From assembly GCA_945877885.1 (NCBI GenBank), contig CAMCSI010000009.1, positions 1-15,769 of the forward strand: a stretch of 15,769 nucleotides of DNA, given 5' to 3'. Source of the DNA: Chlamydia trachomatis (lineage in GTDB: Bacteria > Chlamydiota > Chlamydiia > Chlamydiales > 2-12-FULL-49-11). Both the position numbers and the translations under genes were made by a program. Position 1 is the first letter of the stretch. Each line of letters begins with the position of its first letter. Positions 7,030-15,143 of this stretch are shown here, one piece after another. The notes below the pieces were generated by a model. The model had not been told where the DNA came from. It did not search any database and saw nothing but the letters and a program-made list of their open reading frames with translations.

Positions 7030-8559
7030 ATGAATCCAATAGCAAATGAAAGTCTCATGATGAACTGGGCTTATAAAAAAATTTTAGAGAAAGTTCCAAC
7101 TAAAGGGAAAAAGGCTCAGCAATTTGCTTTTGAAGTAGCCAGTGCTTTTATTGGTCAGGGGCATCAATTTGCAAGGAGGTTTGAAAAATTAAATTATCAT
7201 CTTCCTATTGAAGGACCTCTTTTGAAAACAGCAGAAGATTATGCCGACCAGACAAAGAGTAAATTAGAGCAGTTAAGAGAAACTACTTTAGTAAAAATAA
7301 CTGATACACAATTAGAAAAAATTAAAAATCTGTTTCCTATTTTGGCAAAAGGTGGGATTAAAGAGGCAAGAAATAAATTTTTATGGCCTGGAAAAGAGGA
7401 GATAGCTGGTGTTACCAAAGAAATTTTATTTCTGGATTCTCAAAATTTAGCAATTTCCAGTTTTTCTCACTACTTATTTATTATTAATACAATTAAACAA
7501 GTTGCAAACAACTATTTTACCCTTAGTGAAAGCGTCGGTAATGACGAAGCAAAAATAAACATCATCGGTCTAGATTTTATAAAGGAATTGGAAGAAACGC
7601 ATATAGGTAAGAAATTAAATCGGAAAGGATTTTCTGCAATTATCCTGAAAGAAAAAGTCAACTTTAGAAGGGCTCTTACAGAGGGAAAAGAGTTTGTTGA
7701 TTTTCAAAAAAGTGTTAAAAAAGAGATTAGATATTTACAAACAGTTACAACTGGAAGCAACCTATTAGACATTGTAACCGAGTTTAAAAGACTAAAAAAG
7801 AGTTATATTAAAGAAGACAAAATTTTTAATTTTGTGCACTTAAAAACTCTATACAAAGATTTTTCGAGTCCAATAAAAGCAGAGATAATGAGAGCAAAAG
7901 TTCAAGAAAAATCGAATGTACGTAATATCGCTTTTGATGACCTAACAAGTTTTAGCAGAAGGGAAATCCAAAAAATTCAAGATCAATTTGTATGCGACTT
8001 AGCATCGATCATAGATAATTTTTATATAGATAAAGAGCAAAATAAGGAAGTAAAAAAAGCAGCGATAATTTTCTATAGAGAAGAAGATCTTAGATTAAGA
8101 AAAGAGATGGTTGAGTCTTATCAATTCAAAAATTATTGCACTCAATTTGAAGAAAAAATTAAAAGCCATGAGGAAAAAACGCCTTTATTAATAAAAAGGT
8201 TAATTCAATATTTTAAGAGTTTAAAAAATCAATTCAAAGATTCTTTAGAAATATGCAGTACAAATCACTTGGTACATTTATTCAATATTGAGCAAAGAAA
8301 CATTATTGATGATTACGATAAAAAACATTCAAGATTTTATGAGCTTTTAGAATCTCTTATACGTGGATTAATGCTAAAAAGTCAGAGTTTAGTAAATGAA
8401 TCTAATGAAATGAAAAATAAAGTTATTGCGGACTTCATAATATTTAAGGATCAATTAGTTGCCAAAATGAATCTTACCACTGAAGAAATTGAAGATTACA
8501 ATTTTGAGCGCCTCGTAGAGATTTCAATCCGTGCAACAAAAGATCTTCTGAAAATATAG
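7030..8559 (+). CDS. Unknown 509-residue helical protein, second gene of the inserted pair
   Basis: No family is recognised. The protein is almost entirely charged and helical, rich in Lys, Glu, Ile, Asn and Phe, with no obvious globular catalytic motif, signal peptide or transmembrane helix. Long Lys/Glu-rich stretches at about residues 340-480 could form coiled coil. AAGGA is found about 8 bases upstream of the ATG, and the 26-base gap to the preceding gene indicates co-transcription and a shared function. It converges on nqrC with a 31-base gap, where only a weak 5-bp hairpin (8571-8575 with 8582-8586) is seen. Its AT-biased codon use (many AAA, ATA, AGA, TTA) resembles that of the 212- and 477-residue inserted genes. 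Confidence 0.78.
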   Translation: MNPIANESLMMNWAYKKILEKVPTKGKKAQQFAFEVASAFIGQGHQFARRFEKLNYHLPIEGPLLKTAEDYADQTKSKLEQLRETTLVKITDTQLEKIKNLFPILAKGGIKEARNKFLWPGKEEIAGVTKEILFLDSQNLAISSFSHYLFIINTIKQVANNYFTLSESVGNDEAKINIIGLDFIKELEETHIGKKLNRKGFSAIILKEKVNFRRALTEGKEFVDFQKSVKKEIRYLQTVTTGSNLLDIVTEFKRLKKSYIKEDKIFNFVHLKTLYKDFSSPIKAEIMRAKVQEKSNVRNIAFDDLTSFSRREIQKIQDQFVCDLASIIDNFYIDKEQNKEVKKAAIIFYREEDLRLRKEMVESYQFKNYCTQFEEKIKSHEEKTPLLIKRLIQYFKSLKNQFKDSLEICSTNHLVHLFNIEQRNIIDDYDKKHSRFYELLESLIRGLMLKSQSLVNESNEMKNKVIADFIIFKDQLVAKMNLTTEEIEDYNFERLVEISIRATKDLLKI

Positions 8560-8590
8560 TTTGCAAGATGTCTATTATCAGATAGATTTG

Positions 8591-9319
8591 TTAGTGGGTC
8601 TTTTGCATTTTTCGCAGAAGGGGGATGTAGGGCGATAAAGAGAGTTTTATCGCATGCTGTACCCCTTGTGTGGTGATGGTGGCCCCGGAAATGGCATCGA
8701 TAGAGTATTCTTTATTATCCGATGGTAAAAGGGTTAGCATCTCTTTTGGCACAAAGTTTAATCCAAAAGATTCAAGTTTTTTTCCATGGAACAGGGTTTT
8801 GCCAATAAAAAGCTTTTGCCACGAGGGATTTGCAATTTCCGCTCCTAGCCCTGGGGTTTCTTTTTGATCATACCAAGAGACGCCGATGATAGTAAATCCA
8901 TTTTTATCTACGCCGATGTAGCCATAAATTGCATCCCAAAGACCAAATCCATTGACAGGAAGGACAATGCCACCGCCTTTAATTTGAAAATAGAGCTTAA
9001 GGGGCAACGTAGAATAGCCTGATTTTGCTCCTTCTTCTAGGTAATCTGTGTAGTTTACTCCCTTTTGCTCAAAGGTAAACATATTACCAGCGCTGTCTGT
9101 AAGCATTGGGGTGAGTTTATTTTTTGTGATTTCACTAATTTGTGTTTGAGAGAGATTTTTTGGCAGCAATGAGGCGGCTTTTAGTAGCTCTTTATTTCTG
9201 TAAGAGTCTTGCGCCTTTATTTGCATGGGTTTTAAGGCGGTGGAAACAGTTGAAAGAATAAGTGCGGAGATACTACACATCAAAAAAATAAATAGGTAGG
9301 TTTTTAGATTTTTATTCAT
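8591..9319 (-). CDS. nqrC: Na+-translocating NADH:quinone reductase subunit C
   Basis: NqrC is the periplasm-facing flavoprotein subunit, anchored by one N-terminal helix (about residues 7-29), followed by an FMN-binding domain. The signature DAISGATITTQGVQ near the C-terminus is the covalent flavinylation site. FMN is added by ApbE to the Thr of SGAT, here T214 (codon 8678-8680). Other family features are the GFGLWDAIYGYIGVD segment and the KETPGLGAEI motif. The length of 242 is close to the usual ~255. The ATG overlaps the nqrB stop codon (ATGA), so the two are translationally coupled. The gene downstream on this strand is not nqrD, because a two-gene + strand insertion intervenes. Confidence 0.97.
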   Translation of the reverse strand: MNKNLKTYLFIFLMCSISALILSTVSTALKPMQIKAQDSYRNKELLKAASLLPKNLSQTQISEITKNKLTPMLTDSAGNMFTFEQKGVNYTDYLEEGAKSGYSTLPLKLYFQIKGGGIVLPVNGFGLWDAIYGYIGVDKNGFTIIGVSWYDQKETPGLGAEIANPSWQKLFIGKTLFHGKKLESFGLNFVPKEMLTLLPSDNKEYSIDAISGATITTQGVQHAIKLSLSPYIPLLRKMQKTH

Positions 9320-10758
9320 AGGGATCCTTCTTGAAAAACCACTTTTCCTTTGATCCCTTTTTTTCGATAGGAAAGGATCATTCTATCAAGTAGAGGGGCA
9401 AAACTATTGCCAAATAAAATAGCGAGCATAATTCCTTCTGGAAAGGCAGGATTTATTAATCTGATAAGAATGGTTAAGCTTCCGATAAGTGATCCATAAA
9501 TGATTTGTGCGGCTTTTGTCGTTGGAGAGGAGACTGGATCTGTGGCCATAAAAATGATACCAAAGGATAGACCTCCAATAATTAATTGTTTATAGGGGGG
9601 GAGTGAAAAATTTGCAGGGGTATCTACCCCAGACATGGCGTAGAGGAAAAAACAGCCGGCAGTAAACAGTGCTGCAAGCATTGCAGGGACAATAATACGA
9701 AAGGAGATAAGGCCTGTTAGAAGAAGCAGTAGTGCCCCAATGTGTATGGCGATTTTTGATGTTTCTCCAAAACTTCCTGGCAGGTTACCGAAATAAAGGC
9801 TTACGTCGTTGTAAGGAGGGACCTTATAAAGCAGTTTTGCAAAATGAAAGGCATTTTCTAACTGCTCTTCTGGAATTTTCATTTCGGCGGTAAGAAATTT
9901 AATATGATCGGTAGGGTAAAGTTTATCGATAGAGAGTTTTTTGTTAAAAGAGGAAAGCCTTTTTGCAACTTCTGCTTTTAAGCCAATATCTTTTGTAAAT
10001 GCAAGAGCTGTGGCGTCGATTTGAAGTCTTGTCATCGATGAAGAAAGTTCTACCAAATTTAATGGCGAGGCTGTGGTAATAGTATCGTATGAATCTGGAT
10101 GAAGTTGTTGGTTATATTGGATCACATTTTTTGCCACAGCAAATTGATTGCTTCCTACCCAAATATTTCCTGTCATATAACTTGGAAATGAGAAATAGAG
10201 AATACATCTACACACCAGTGCAGGGTTAAAGATATTCATCCCAGTACCTCCAAAGACTTCTTTTCCAAGGATAAGGCCGGTAATCACACCAAACACTGTC
10301 ATCCAGTAGGGAAGAGTGGGTGGAAGAATAAGAGCAAACAAAATTCCTGTTACAAAAAAACCTTCAGAGACTTCTTTTTTACGTATAGAGGCAAAGATAA
10401 GCTCGATAATACCCCCGGTTAGGTAGATAAGTAAAAGCTGTGGGATAAAAAGTTTGCATCCTTCGAAAAAAAACACCGCAAAATGAGAGTAGAGGAAGTG
10501 ATAGTAAGATAAGACCGATGCTGAGGATTCTAGATAGTTTGTCATTAAAGGGATATCTACCCTTTTATAGATAGTGCTTAAAGCGCCGCTATTTATGATT
10601 GCAAAAAACGTAGCAGGTAATAAGGAGATAACCACTAACGTCATAATTCGTTTTATGTCGATAGGATCATGCACAAAAGGTGCTTTTGTAGGCATTTTTC
10701 CTGAGGAGTAGAAAAAAGATTTAGCTGTTTTTTTTAAGGTAGAGAAGAAGTTTTTCAT
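9316..10758 (-). CDS. nqrB: Na+-translocating NADH:quinone reductase subunit B
   Basis: NqrB is the largest membrane subunit; it carries a covalent FMN and riboflavin and forms the Na+ path. The 480 residues contain about ten hydrophobic segments. Family signatures are VHDPIDIKRIM near residue 30, GTGMNIFNPALVCRCILYF around 165-185, LPGSFGETS in the middle and FMATDPVSSPTTKAAQ at about 403, followed by INPAFPEGIMLAILFGNSFAPLLDR. It is longer than the Vibrio protein (about 415), with extra sequence after the flavin site, in keeping with the longer chlamydial form. The flavinylation motif reads DTITTASPL, so the residue expected to be the flavin-bearing Thr is Ser231 (codon 10066-10068). The promoter lies immediately upstream and the leader is only a few bases long. 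Confidence 0.97.
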   Translation of the reverse strand: MKNFFSTLKKTAKSFFYSSGKMPTKAPFVHDPIDIKRIMTLVVISLLPATFFAIINSGALSTIYKRVDIPLMTNYLESSASVLSYYHFLYSHFAVFFFEGCKLFIPQLLLIYLTGGIIELIFASIRKKEVSEGFFVTGILFALILPPTLPYWMTVFGVITGLILGKEVFGGTGMNIFNPALVCRCILYFSFPSYMTGNIWVGSNQFAVAKNVIQYNQQLHPDSYDTITTASPLNLVELSSSMTRLQIDATALAFTKDIGLKAEVAKRLSSFNKKLSIDKLYPTDHIKFLTAEMKIPEEQLENAFHFAKLLYKVPPYNDVSLYFGNLPGSFGETSKIAIHIGALLLLLTGLISFRIIVPAMLAALFTAGCFFLYAMSGVDTPANFSLPPYKQLIIGGLSFGIIFMATDPVSSPTTKAAQIIYGSLIGSLTILIRLINPAFPEGIMLAILFGNSFAPLLDRMILSYRKKGIKGKVVFQEGSL

Positions 10759-10769
10759 ATAGACAAATT

Positions 10770-10797
10770 ATTATAGTATGCAAAAATTTATTGTCAT
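10770..10797 (-). promoter_or_regulatory. Strong sigma70-type promoter for nqrBC
   Basis: On the minus strand ATGACA (10792-10797, 5/6 match to the -35) is followed by a 16-base spacer and a perfect TATAAT (10770-10775). The predicted transcription start near 10763 leaves only about 4-5 bases before the nqrB ATG at 10756-10758, and no Shine-Dalgarno fits. Either the mRNA is essentially leaderless or another promoter further upstream adds a leader. Confidence 0.7.
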
Positions 10798-10841
10798 ATT
10801 TTTTTAGTTAAAAAGGAATTTATTTTATTTAAGAGTGATAC

Positions 10842-10847
10842 TATGAT
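10842..10847 (+). promoter_or_regulatory. Possible -10 box for the AsmA-like gene
   Basis: TATGAT (5/6 to consensus) lies 21 bases before the ATG at 10869. The hexamer 17 bases upstream (TTTATT) is a poor -35. AGGAAAG at 10851-10857 is the only purine-rich site, about 11 bases from the first ATG and 17 from the second in-frame ATG at 10875. The divergent nqrB promoter lies within 80 bases, so the two genes share a compact divergent control region. Confidence 0.3.
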
Positions 10848-10868
10848 ATTAGGAAAGTAAATACACAA

Positions 10869-13800
10869 ATGAACATGAAACTTTATCTTAAAAAAAGAAA
10901 CATCACATTGTTTACCCTCTTGCTTTTTGCAGGGCTCGGGTTTTTTTTCAAAGGAAATATTGTTCACTTTGCGTTGAAGCGTTATGTGTTGCATAAAATT
11001 CCTCTTGAAGGGGAATGGGATTTTAACTATTCCTATTTGTCTTTGCAAGAAAGTGGTGTGGCTTTTCATGATATTATATTGAGTGCATCGGATGGTTCTG
11101 CCTCTTGTAAAGTGGGCAAGATTTTTTGCAAAGGGCCAGAGCTTGAAAATATTTCCTTCACCAATCATTTTTTCATTGAAGATTTAGAATTATCGTTTAC
11201 AGATCAAATGCTAACAGGGGTCTGTTTAACTGCTGCACAAATTCGTTCTATCATGAGTTTTATGCGTCAAGTAGAGATTAATCATGGTGTGATGCACATT
11301 CCCAATCATAAGATTGAATTTTCTTTAGCAAAATCTAAATCATTTGAAAGAATTGGTGATCTGGTTTTTTTTGAAGAGGGGCAAGGGCAGATCAAGGCTG
11401 AATTTTCCACTTGGGCAAATTCCTGGCTGGTAGATTTAGAAGCAAGGCAAAGCCGTCTTTCTTTTTATAAAGAGTTTATCGACTTTTTTATCGGAAAGGC
11501 TTATGCAGATTTGATCATTGAGAAAGGAAAATTTGATGGACGAGCATTTATTGCTATCGGATCTGATAACGATATAAAAGATGCAAGAGTTCACATGAAC
11601 CTTTTAGATGGGAAAATTTGTAATAGAAAGGCAGGGATTGTTTCCTCTTTTGACCGTGTATTTATTGATTTGAAATATCCAACTGGAGCTGAAGAAAAAA
11701 GCTTTATTGAAAATATTAAGCTTTCCTCTTCGATGGATAAAGGAGAAATTACCGCCTATAATAAGGAGGGGATGACCCGTTTTGCTATAAAAGATTTATC
11801 AGGATTTATGACTTTAGATGCTTTTAAGAAAGCAGATGTGGAGTTTTCAGGGTTTATTGAAGATGGTGAGCGGCTTTTACCCATTTCATTAGTGGGAAAA
11901 CCTGCAGAAAAAAATAGAAAAGGGTTAGAGCTTGATTTGTCTTTGCAGTTAGATCCAGTGTTTGGACAAAAAGCGCATGTAAATATGATCTGTTTACATC
12001 AAGGCGATGATTTTTTATTAAAAAGTAGACTTGATTCATTAGAGCTGCGGCAGATGCTTGTTTTACAAGTAGGGCTGGGTTTGCTTCATTCAGGGTTTAA
12101 AGATTATACGATTAATAAAGGTTCCTATTCGTGTGATTTGCAGATGGTTTTTGGTAGCTGCGGGATAAAAGACTTTTCCATAAAAAACTTATCGTGTACA
12201 GATTTTGGCATCTATTCAGAAAAAAATGACATTGGACTTGAAGCAAAACAAATGAAAGGTCAAGTTGAGTTTGATTTATTTCAAGATTTGACAACAGCTA
12301 TTCCTTTTTGGGAAATGGAACTTCTTGAGGCAAACGTTGTCATAGGCAGAGAAGAAGAACCTTCTCATTTTTTTGAACATGTGAATATGAAGGCCTCTGC
12401 AAAAAATAGCTTTTTTATTGATACCTCTATTACAGGGGAAATCAATGGAACTAAGGGCCGTATAAACATTGATGGATCGATAGAAAATCCAATTGTTGAT
12501 TTACTCATGACTGCAAAGGCAAATGATGCGCTAAAGTGGTTTAGCGCCCCTGTAAATACCTATAATCATGAGTTGATGCTTTCCTCTCGCCTTGAAAAAA
12601 AAGGAGGCGAGTATAGTGGATCGGGGTTTGCTACCATTTCCTCTGAGAGTGTTGTTTCTGAAGTGAGCTTTGAAACAAGGGGAACTTGTTTCAATGATTT
12701 AATGGTACAATTTTCTTCTGAAAAGTTTTGCGGTTCATTTTTCCCTTTTTTAAACGAAATCACTGGATTTTCTTGGATGTTGGATGGAAAGTATGCATTT
12801 AACGGAACCTATCAAAATGGGGATGTTGACTTAAATGTTATCGGAGATCAGGCAACCTATCGGCAAAAACATTCTTATATAAAAAATGCCAAAGGATCAG
12901 CTCATTTTGTTCGAGATGGAAAGGATCAAAGCTGGAAAGTGGATATTTCTCTTAAAGGCGGCCAGAAGAAGATCTTTGCAGATAAAAATTTGTTTTTAGA
13001 AAATGCAGATATTTTTGTTTGCAATAGTGAGACGTACTTACAAATTCGTGACATGCAAGCCTACATGGATATTGATGAATTAGGGACAAGGGTTTTTGCA
13101 AGCGCAAATCAATTTGATATGGATGGTTCTGGTGAGTATCGTTTTGACCTTGCCTTACGAAATAGTGATTATGAACTTTGTAGGGCTAAAGGGATTTATA
13201 AAGATAATGTGGTGAGTTTAGGAGAGTATTCCCATTTGCTTGATAGAGAACTTACGTTTAAAAGGGCTCATTTCTTAGATGGGATAGATATTGATGTTCA
13301 ATGTCCTATTGATTTTGATGATGTCATTTTTCCAAGATTTATTCGCGATCAAAAATTTAAAGAGACGGTGGCAAAACTTGTGATTAAGGATGGGGAAGTT
13401 TGTTTAGAGACATTTTTAAATGAGCATCCTGTAAAAATTGAAAAGAAATTATCTGATGTTTCTTTATGGTTTGATAATCAACATTTAACTGGCACAATTG
13501 CGGACAAAGCCCTTGCCATTAATTCGGCAGAATTTACTACCCAATTTGGGCAGGTTTGTTTAAATAGTTGCCAGTTGAGCAAAGAAGGATTTTCTTTTGA
13601 TGGTAAATTAACCTCTGAAAGCGGCTATTTTTCAGGGGCTATTTTAGGTACGATGAAAGATGGGTGGGTATTTTCAGGAAAAGGGATGGGGGGTGTTTGC
13701 CATGGAAAGGAGTGTAAATACAACATTGATTCGAAAGAGCCATTTTCATTTATCGTGGATAAAAAAAGCTTAATTCAAGATGGAAAGTTTTCCATTCGAG

Positions 13801-15143
13801 AAAATGATCAATTGCTGGGTGAATGTTTTGCTAAATCTATTGGGTTTCATGATGGTCTAAATAAAATTTCTTTGCATGGGGTGGTAGGTACGACGTTTAA
13901 GTCTATATTATCTGATAAATTTGGCATTGATATAATGGAAGAGGAAGTGCAGTTTACAGCAGAGGCTGATATTTTACCCTTTGAAGAAGATTTTTGGTTT
14001 AGTGGGCATATGGATCAGAAAAAATTTACTGTTTACGAAAGAGAAATTGATGCAAAAAGCCTTCATATTCGAGGGAATCGACACGCTTTAGTTGTGGACT
14101 GTAAAATCCCGATAGATAAAAAAGATATCGATGTTACGGCCCATCTGTTTTTAGATGAAAAAATTCTTTTTCAAATTGATGGTCATCTTGACACAAAAAA
14201 AGTGTTAGATGTTCAAGGAAGTTACGGAGATGAATTAGAAATTTACCGATTGAAAGGGAATTTATTGGGGATAGAGTTTGATGTGACGCCAACAGAACAT
14301 GAGGCAAGGGCAGTTTTTAATACCGAAATGCATTTAGATTTTAAACAGATGCAATCTATTCTTCCAGAAAGCTACTTAGGGGTGATTGAAAAATTAGGTC
14401 TTGGTAAGGGTATTGATGTGATCGGAGAGCTCTATTTTGATAAGAGCCTGTATTTTGATGGTCTGATTAAAGGAACCGATTTTGATTTCCTTGAGTTTTC
14501 TATTAGTAGTTTATTTGCAAAAGTTTTGCTTAAAGATAATGTTTTTACAATTAGTGACTTTTCTATTGCAGATCGATCGGTTATATCGGAATGTAAAGAA
14601 GCTGTATTTGATGCACGTGAAGAAGGGGTGCTGTTTTCCACTAAAAACTTTTCTATAAACAAACTTCGGCCGTGCCTTCTTTCAAAAAAGGGGGAGAGGA
14701 AGAAGATTTCGAACCCATTTATGATTGAAAAACTAGAATTTAATGATGTACAAGGAAATTTATCCGATAGAAAAAGTATTAAAGGAAAAGGATCTATTGC
14801 CTTTGTCAACACTTTTGATAAGCAATCCAATCCTTTAGTTAGTTTTGCTAAAGAAATTATCGGTAGAATTGGCCTTGATCCAGTGGTTATGATCCCTGTA
14901 TTTGGAGAAATTGATTTTTCTTTAGAAGATGAAAAAATCAATTTTCTAAAAATGCAAAATTGCTTTTCAGATGCTGGAAGATCCTATTTTTACCTTTGGC
15001 ATAAATCTAAATCGTTTTTAGATTTTGATGGAAACATTCACCTTGATATACGGATGAAACAATATGTTTTATTTAAATTTGCAGAGTTATTTATCATCTC
15101 TTTAGATGGTCCGCTCTCTTCACCAAAAATATATCTTAAATGA
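10869..15143 (+). CDS. Large AsmA/TamB-like envelope protein
   Basis: This 1424-residue protein has an N-terminal membrane anchor at about residues 13-32 (LFTLLLFAGLGFFF). The rest is a very long run of short amphipathic beta strands with recurrent Gly/Asp turns (patterns such as DGKLTSESGYFSGAILG). The C-terminal end (LDFDGNIHLDIRMKQYVLFKFAELFIISLDGPLSSPKIYLK region) matches the AsmA_2/YhdP-type ending, in which a beta-rich domain finishes with a GPLxxPKI motif. The family (AsmA, TamB, YhdP, YdbH) consists of inner-membrane-anchored beta-groove proteins that span the periplasm and take part in lipid transport to, or assembly of, the outer membrane. That role is inferred here. The stop overlaps the start of the next gene. 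It diverges from nqrB. Confidence 0.75.
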   Translation: MNMKLYLKKRNITLFTLLLFAGLGFFFKGNIVHFALKRYVLHKIPLEGEWDFNYSYLSLQESGVAFHDIILSASDGSASCKVGKIFCKGPELENISFTNHFFIEDLELSFTDQMLTGVCLTAAQIRSIMSFMRQVEINHGVMHIPNHKIEFSLAKSKSFERIGDLVFFEEGQGQIKAEFSTWANSWLVDLEARQSRLSFYKEFIDFFIGKAYADLIIEKGKFDGRAFIAIGSDNDIKDARVHMNLLDGKICNRKAGIVSSFDRVFIDLKYPTGAEEKSFIENIKLSSSMDKGEITAYNKEGMTRFAIKDLSGFMTLDAFKKADVEFSGFIEDGERLLPISLVGKPAEKNRKGLELDLSLQLDPVFGQKAHVNMICLHQGDDFLLKSRLDSLELRQMLVLQVGLGLLHSGFKDYTINKGSYSCDLQMVFGSCGIKDFSIKNLSCTDFGIYSEKNDIGLEAKQMKGQVEFDLFQDLTTAIPFWEMELLEANVVIGREEEPSHFFEHVNMKASAKNSFFIDTSITGEINGTKGRINIDGSIENPIVDLLMTAKANDALKWFSAPVNTYNHELMLSSRLEKKGGEYSGSGFATISSESVVSEVSFETRGTCFNDLMVQFSSEKFCGSFFPFLNEITGFSWMLDGKYAFNGTYQNGDVDLNVIGDQATYRQKHSYIKNAKGSAHFVRDGKDQSWKVDISLKGGQKKIFADKNLFLENADIFVCNSETYLQIRDMQAYMDIDELGTRVFASANQFDMDGSGEYRFDLALRNSDYELCRAKGIYKDNVVSLGEYSHLLDRELTFKRAHFLDGIDIDVQCPIDFDDVIFPRFIRDQKFKETVAKLVIKDGEVCLETFLNEHPVKIEKKLSDVSLWFDNQHLTGTIADKALAINSAEFTTQFGQVCLNSCQLSKEGFSFDGKLTSESGYFSGAILGTMKDGWVFSGKGMGGVCHGKECKYNIDSKEPFSFIVDKKSLIQDGKFSIRENDQLLGECFAKSIGFHDGLNKISLHGVVGTTFKSILSDKFGIDIMEEEVQFTAEADILPFEEDFWFSGHMDQKKFTVYEREIDAKSLHIRGNRHALVVDCKIPIDKKDIDVTAHLFLDEKILFQIDGHLDTKKVLDVQGSYGDELEIYRLKGNLLGIEFDVTPTEHEARAVFNTEMHLDFKQMQSILPESYLGVIEKLGLGKGIDVIGELYFDKSLYFDGLIKGTDFDFLEFSISSLFAKVLLKDNVFTISDFSIADRSVISECKEAVFDAREEGVLFSTKNFSINKLRPCLLSKKGERKKISNPFMIEKLEFNDVQGNLSDRKSIKGKGSIAFVNTFDKQSNPLVSFAKEIIGRIGLDPVVMIPVFGEIDFSLEDEKINFLKMQNCFSDAGRSYFYLWHKSKSFLDFDGNIHLDIRMKQYVLFKFAELFIISLDGPLSSPKIYLK

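Noticed and set aside
8571..8586. Hairpin between the 509-residue gene and nqrC as a terminator
   Set aside because: Only a 5-bp AT-rich stem and no continuous T-run on either strand; too weak to call.
10794..11168. 124-residue minus-strand ORF spanning the nqrB upstream region and the AsmA-like gene start
   Set aside because: Antisense to the start of the AsmA-like gene and overlapping the strong nqrB promoter; no ribosome site or family features.
14432..14941. 169-residue minus-strand ORF
   Set aside because: Lies wholly inside the AsmA-like gene in an opposing frame, Ser/Leu/Lys-rich with no recognisable features; a shadow ORF.
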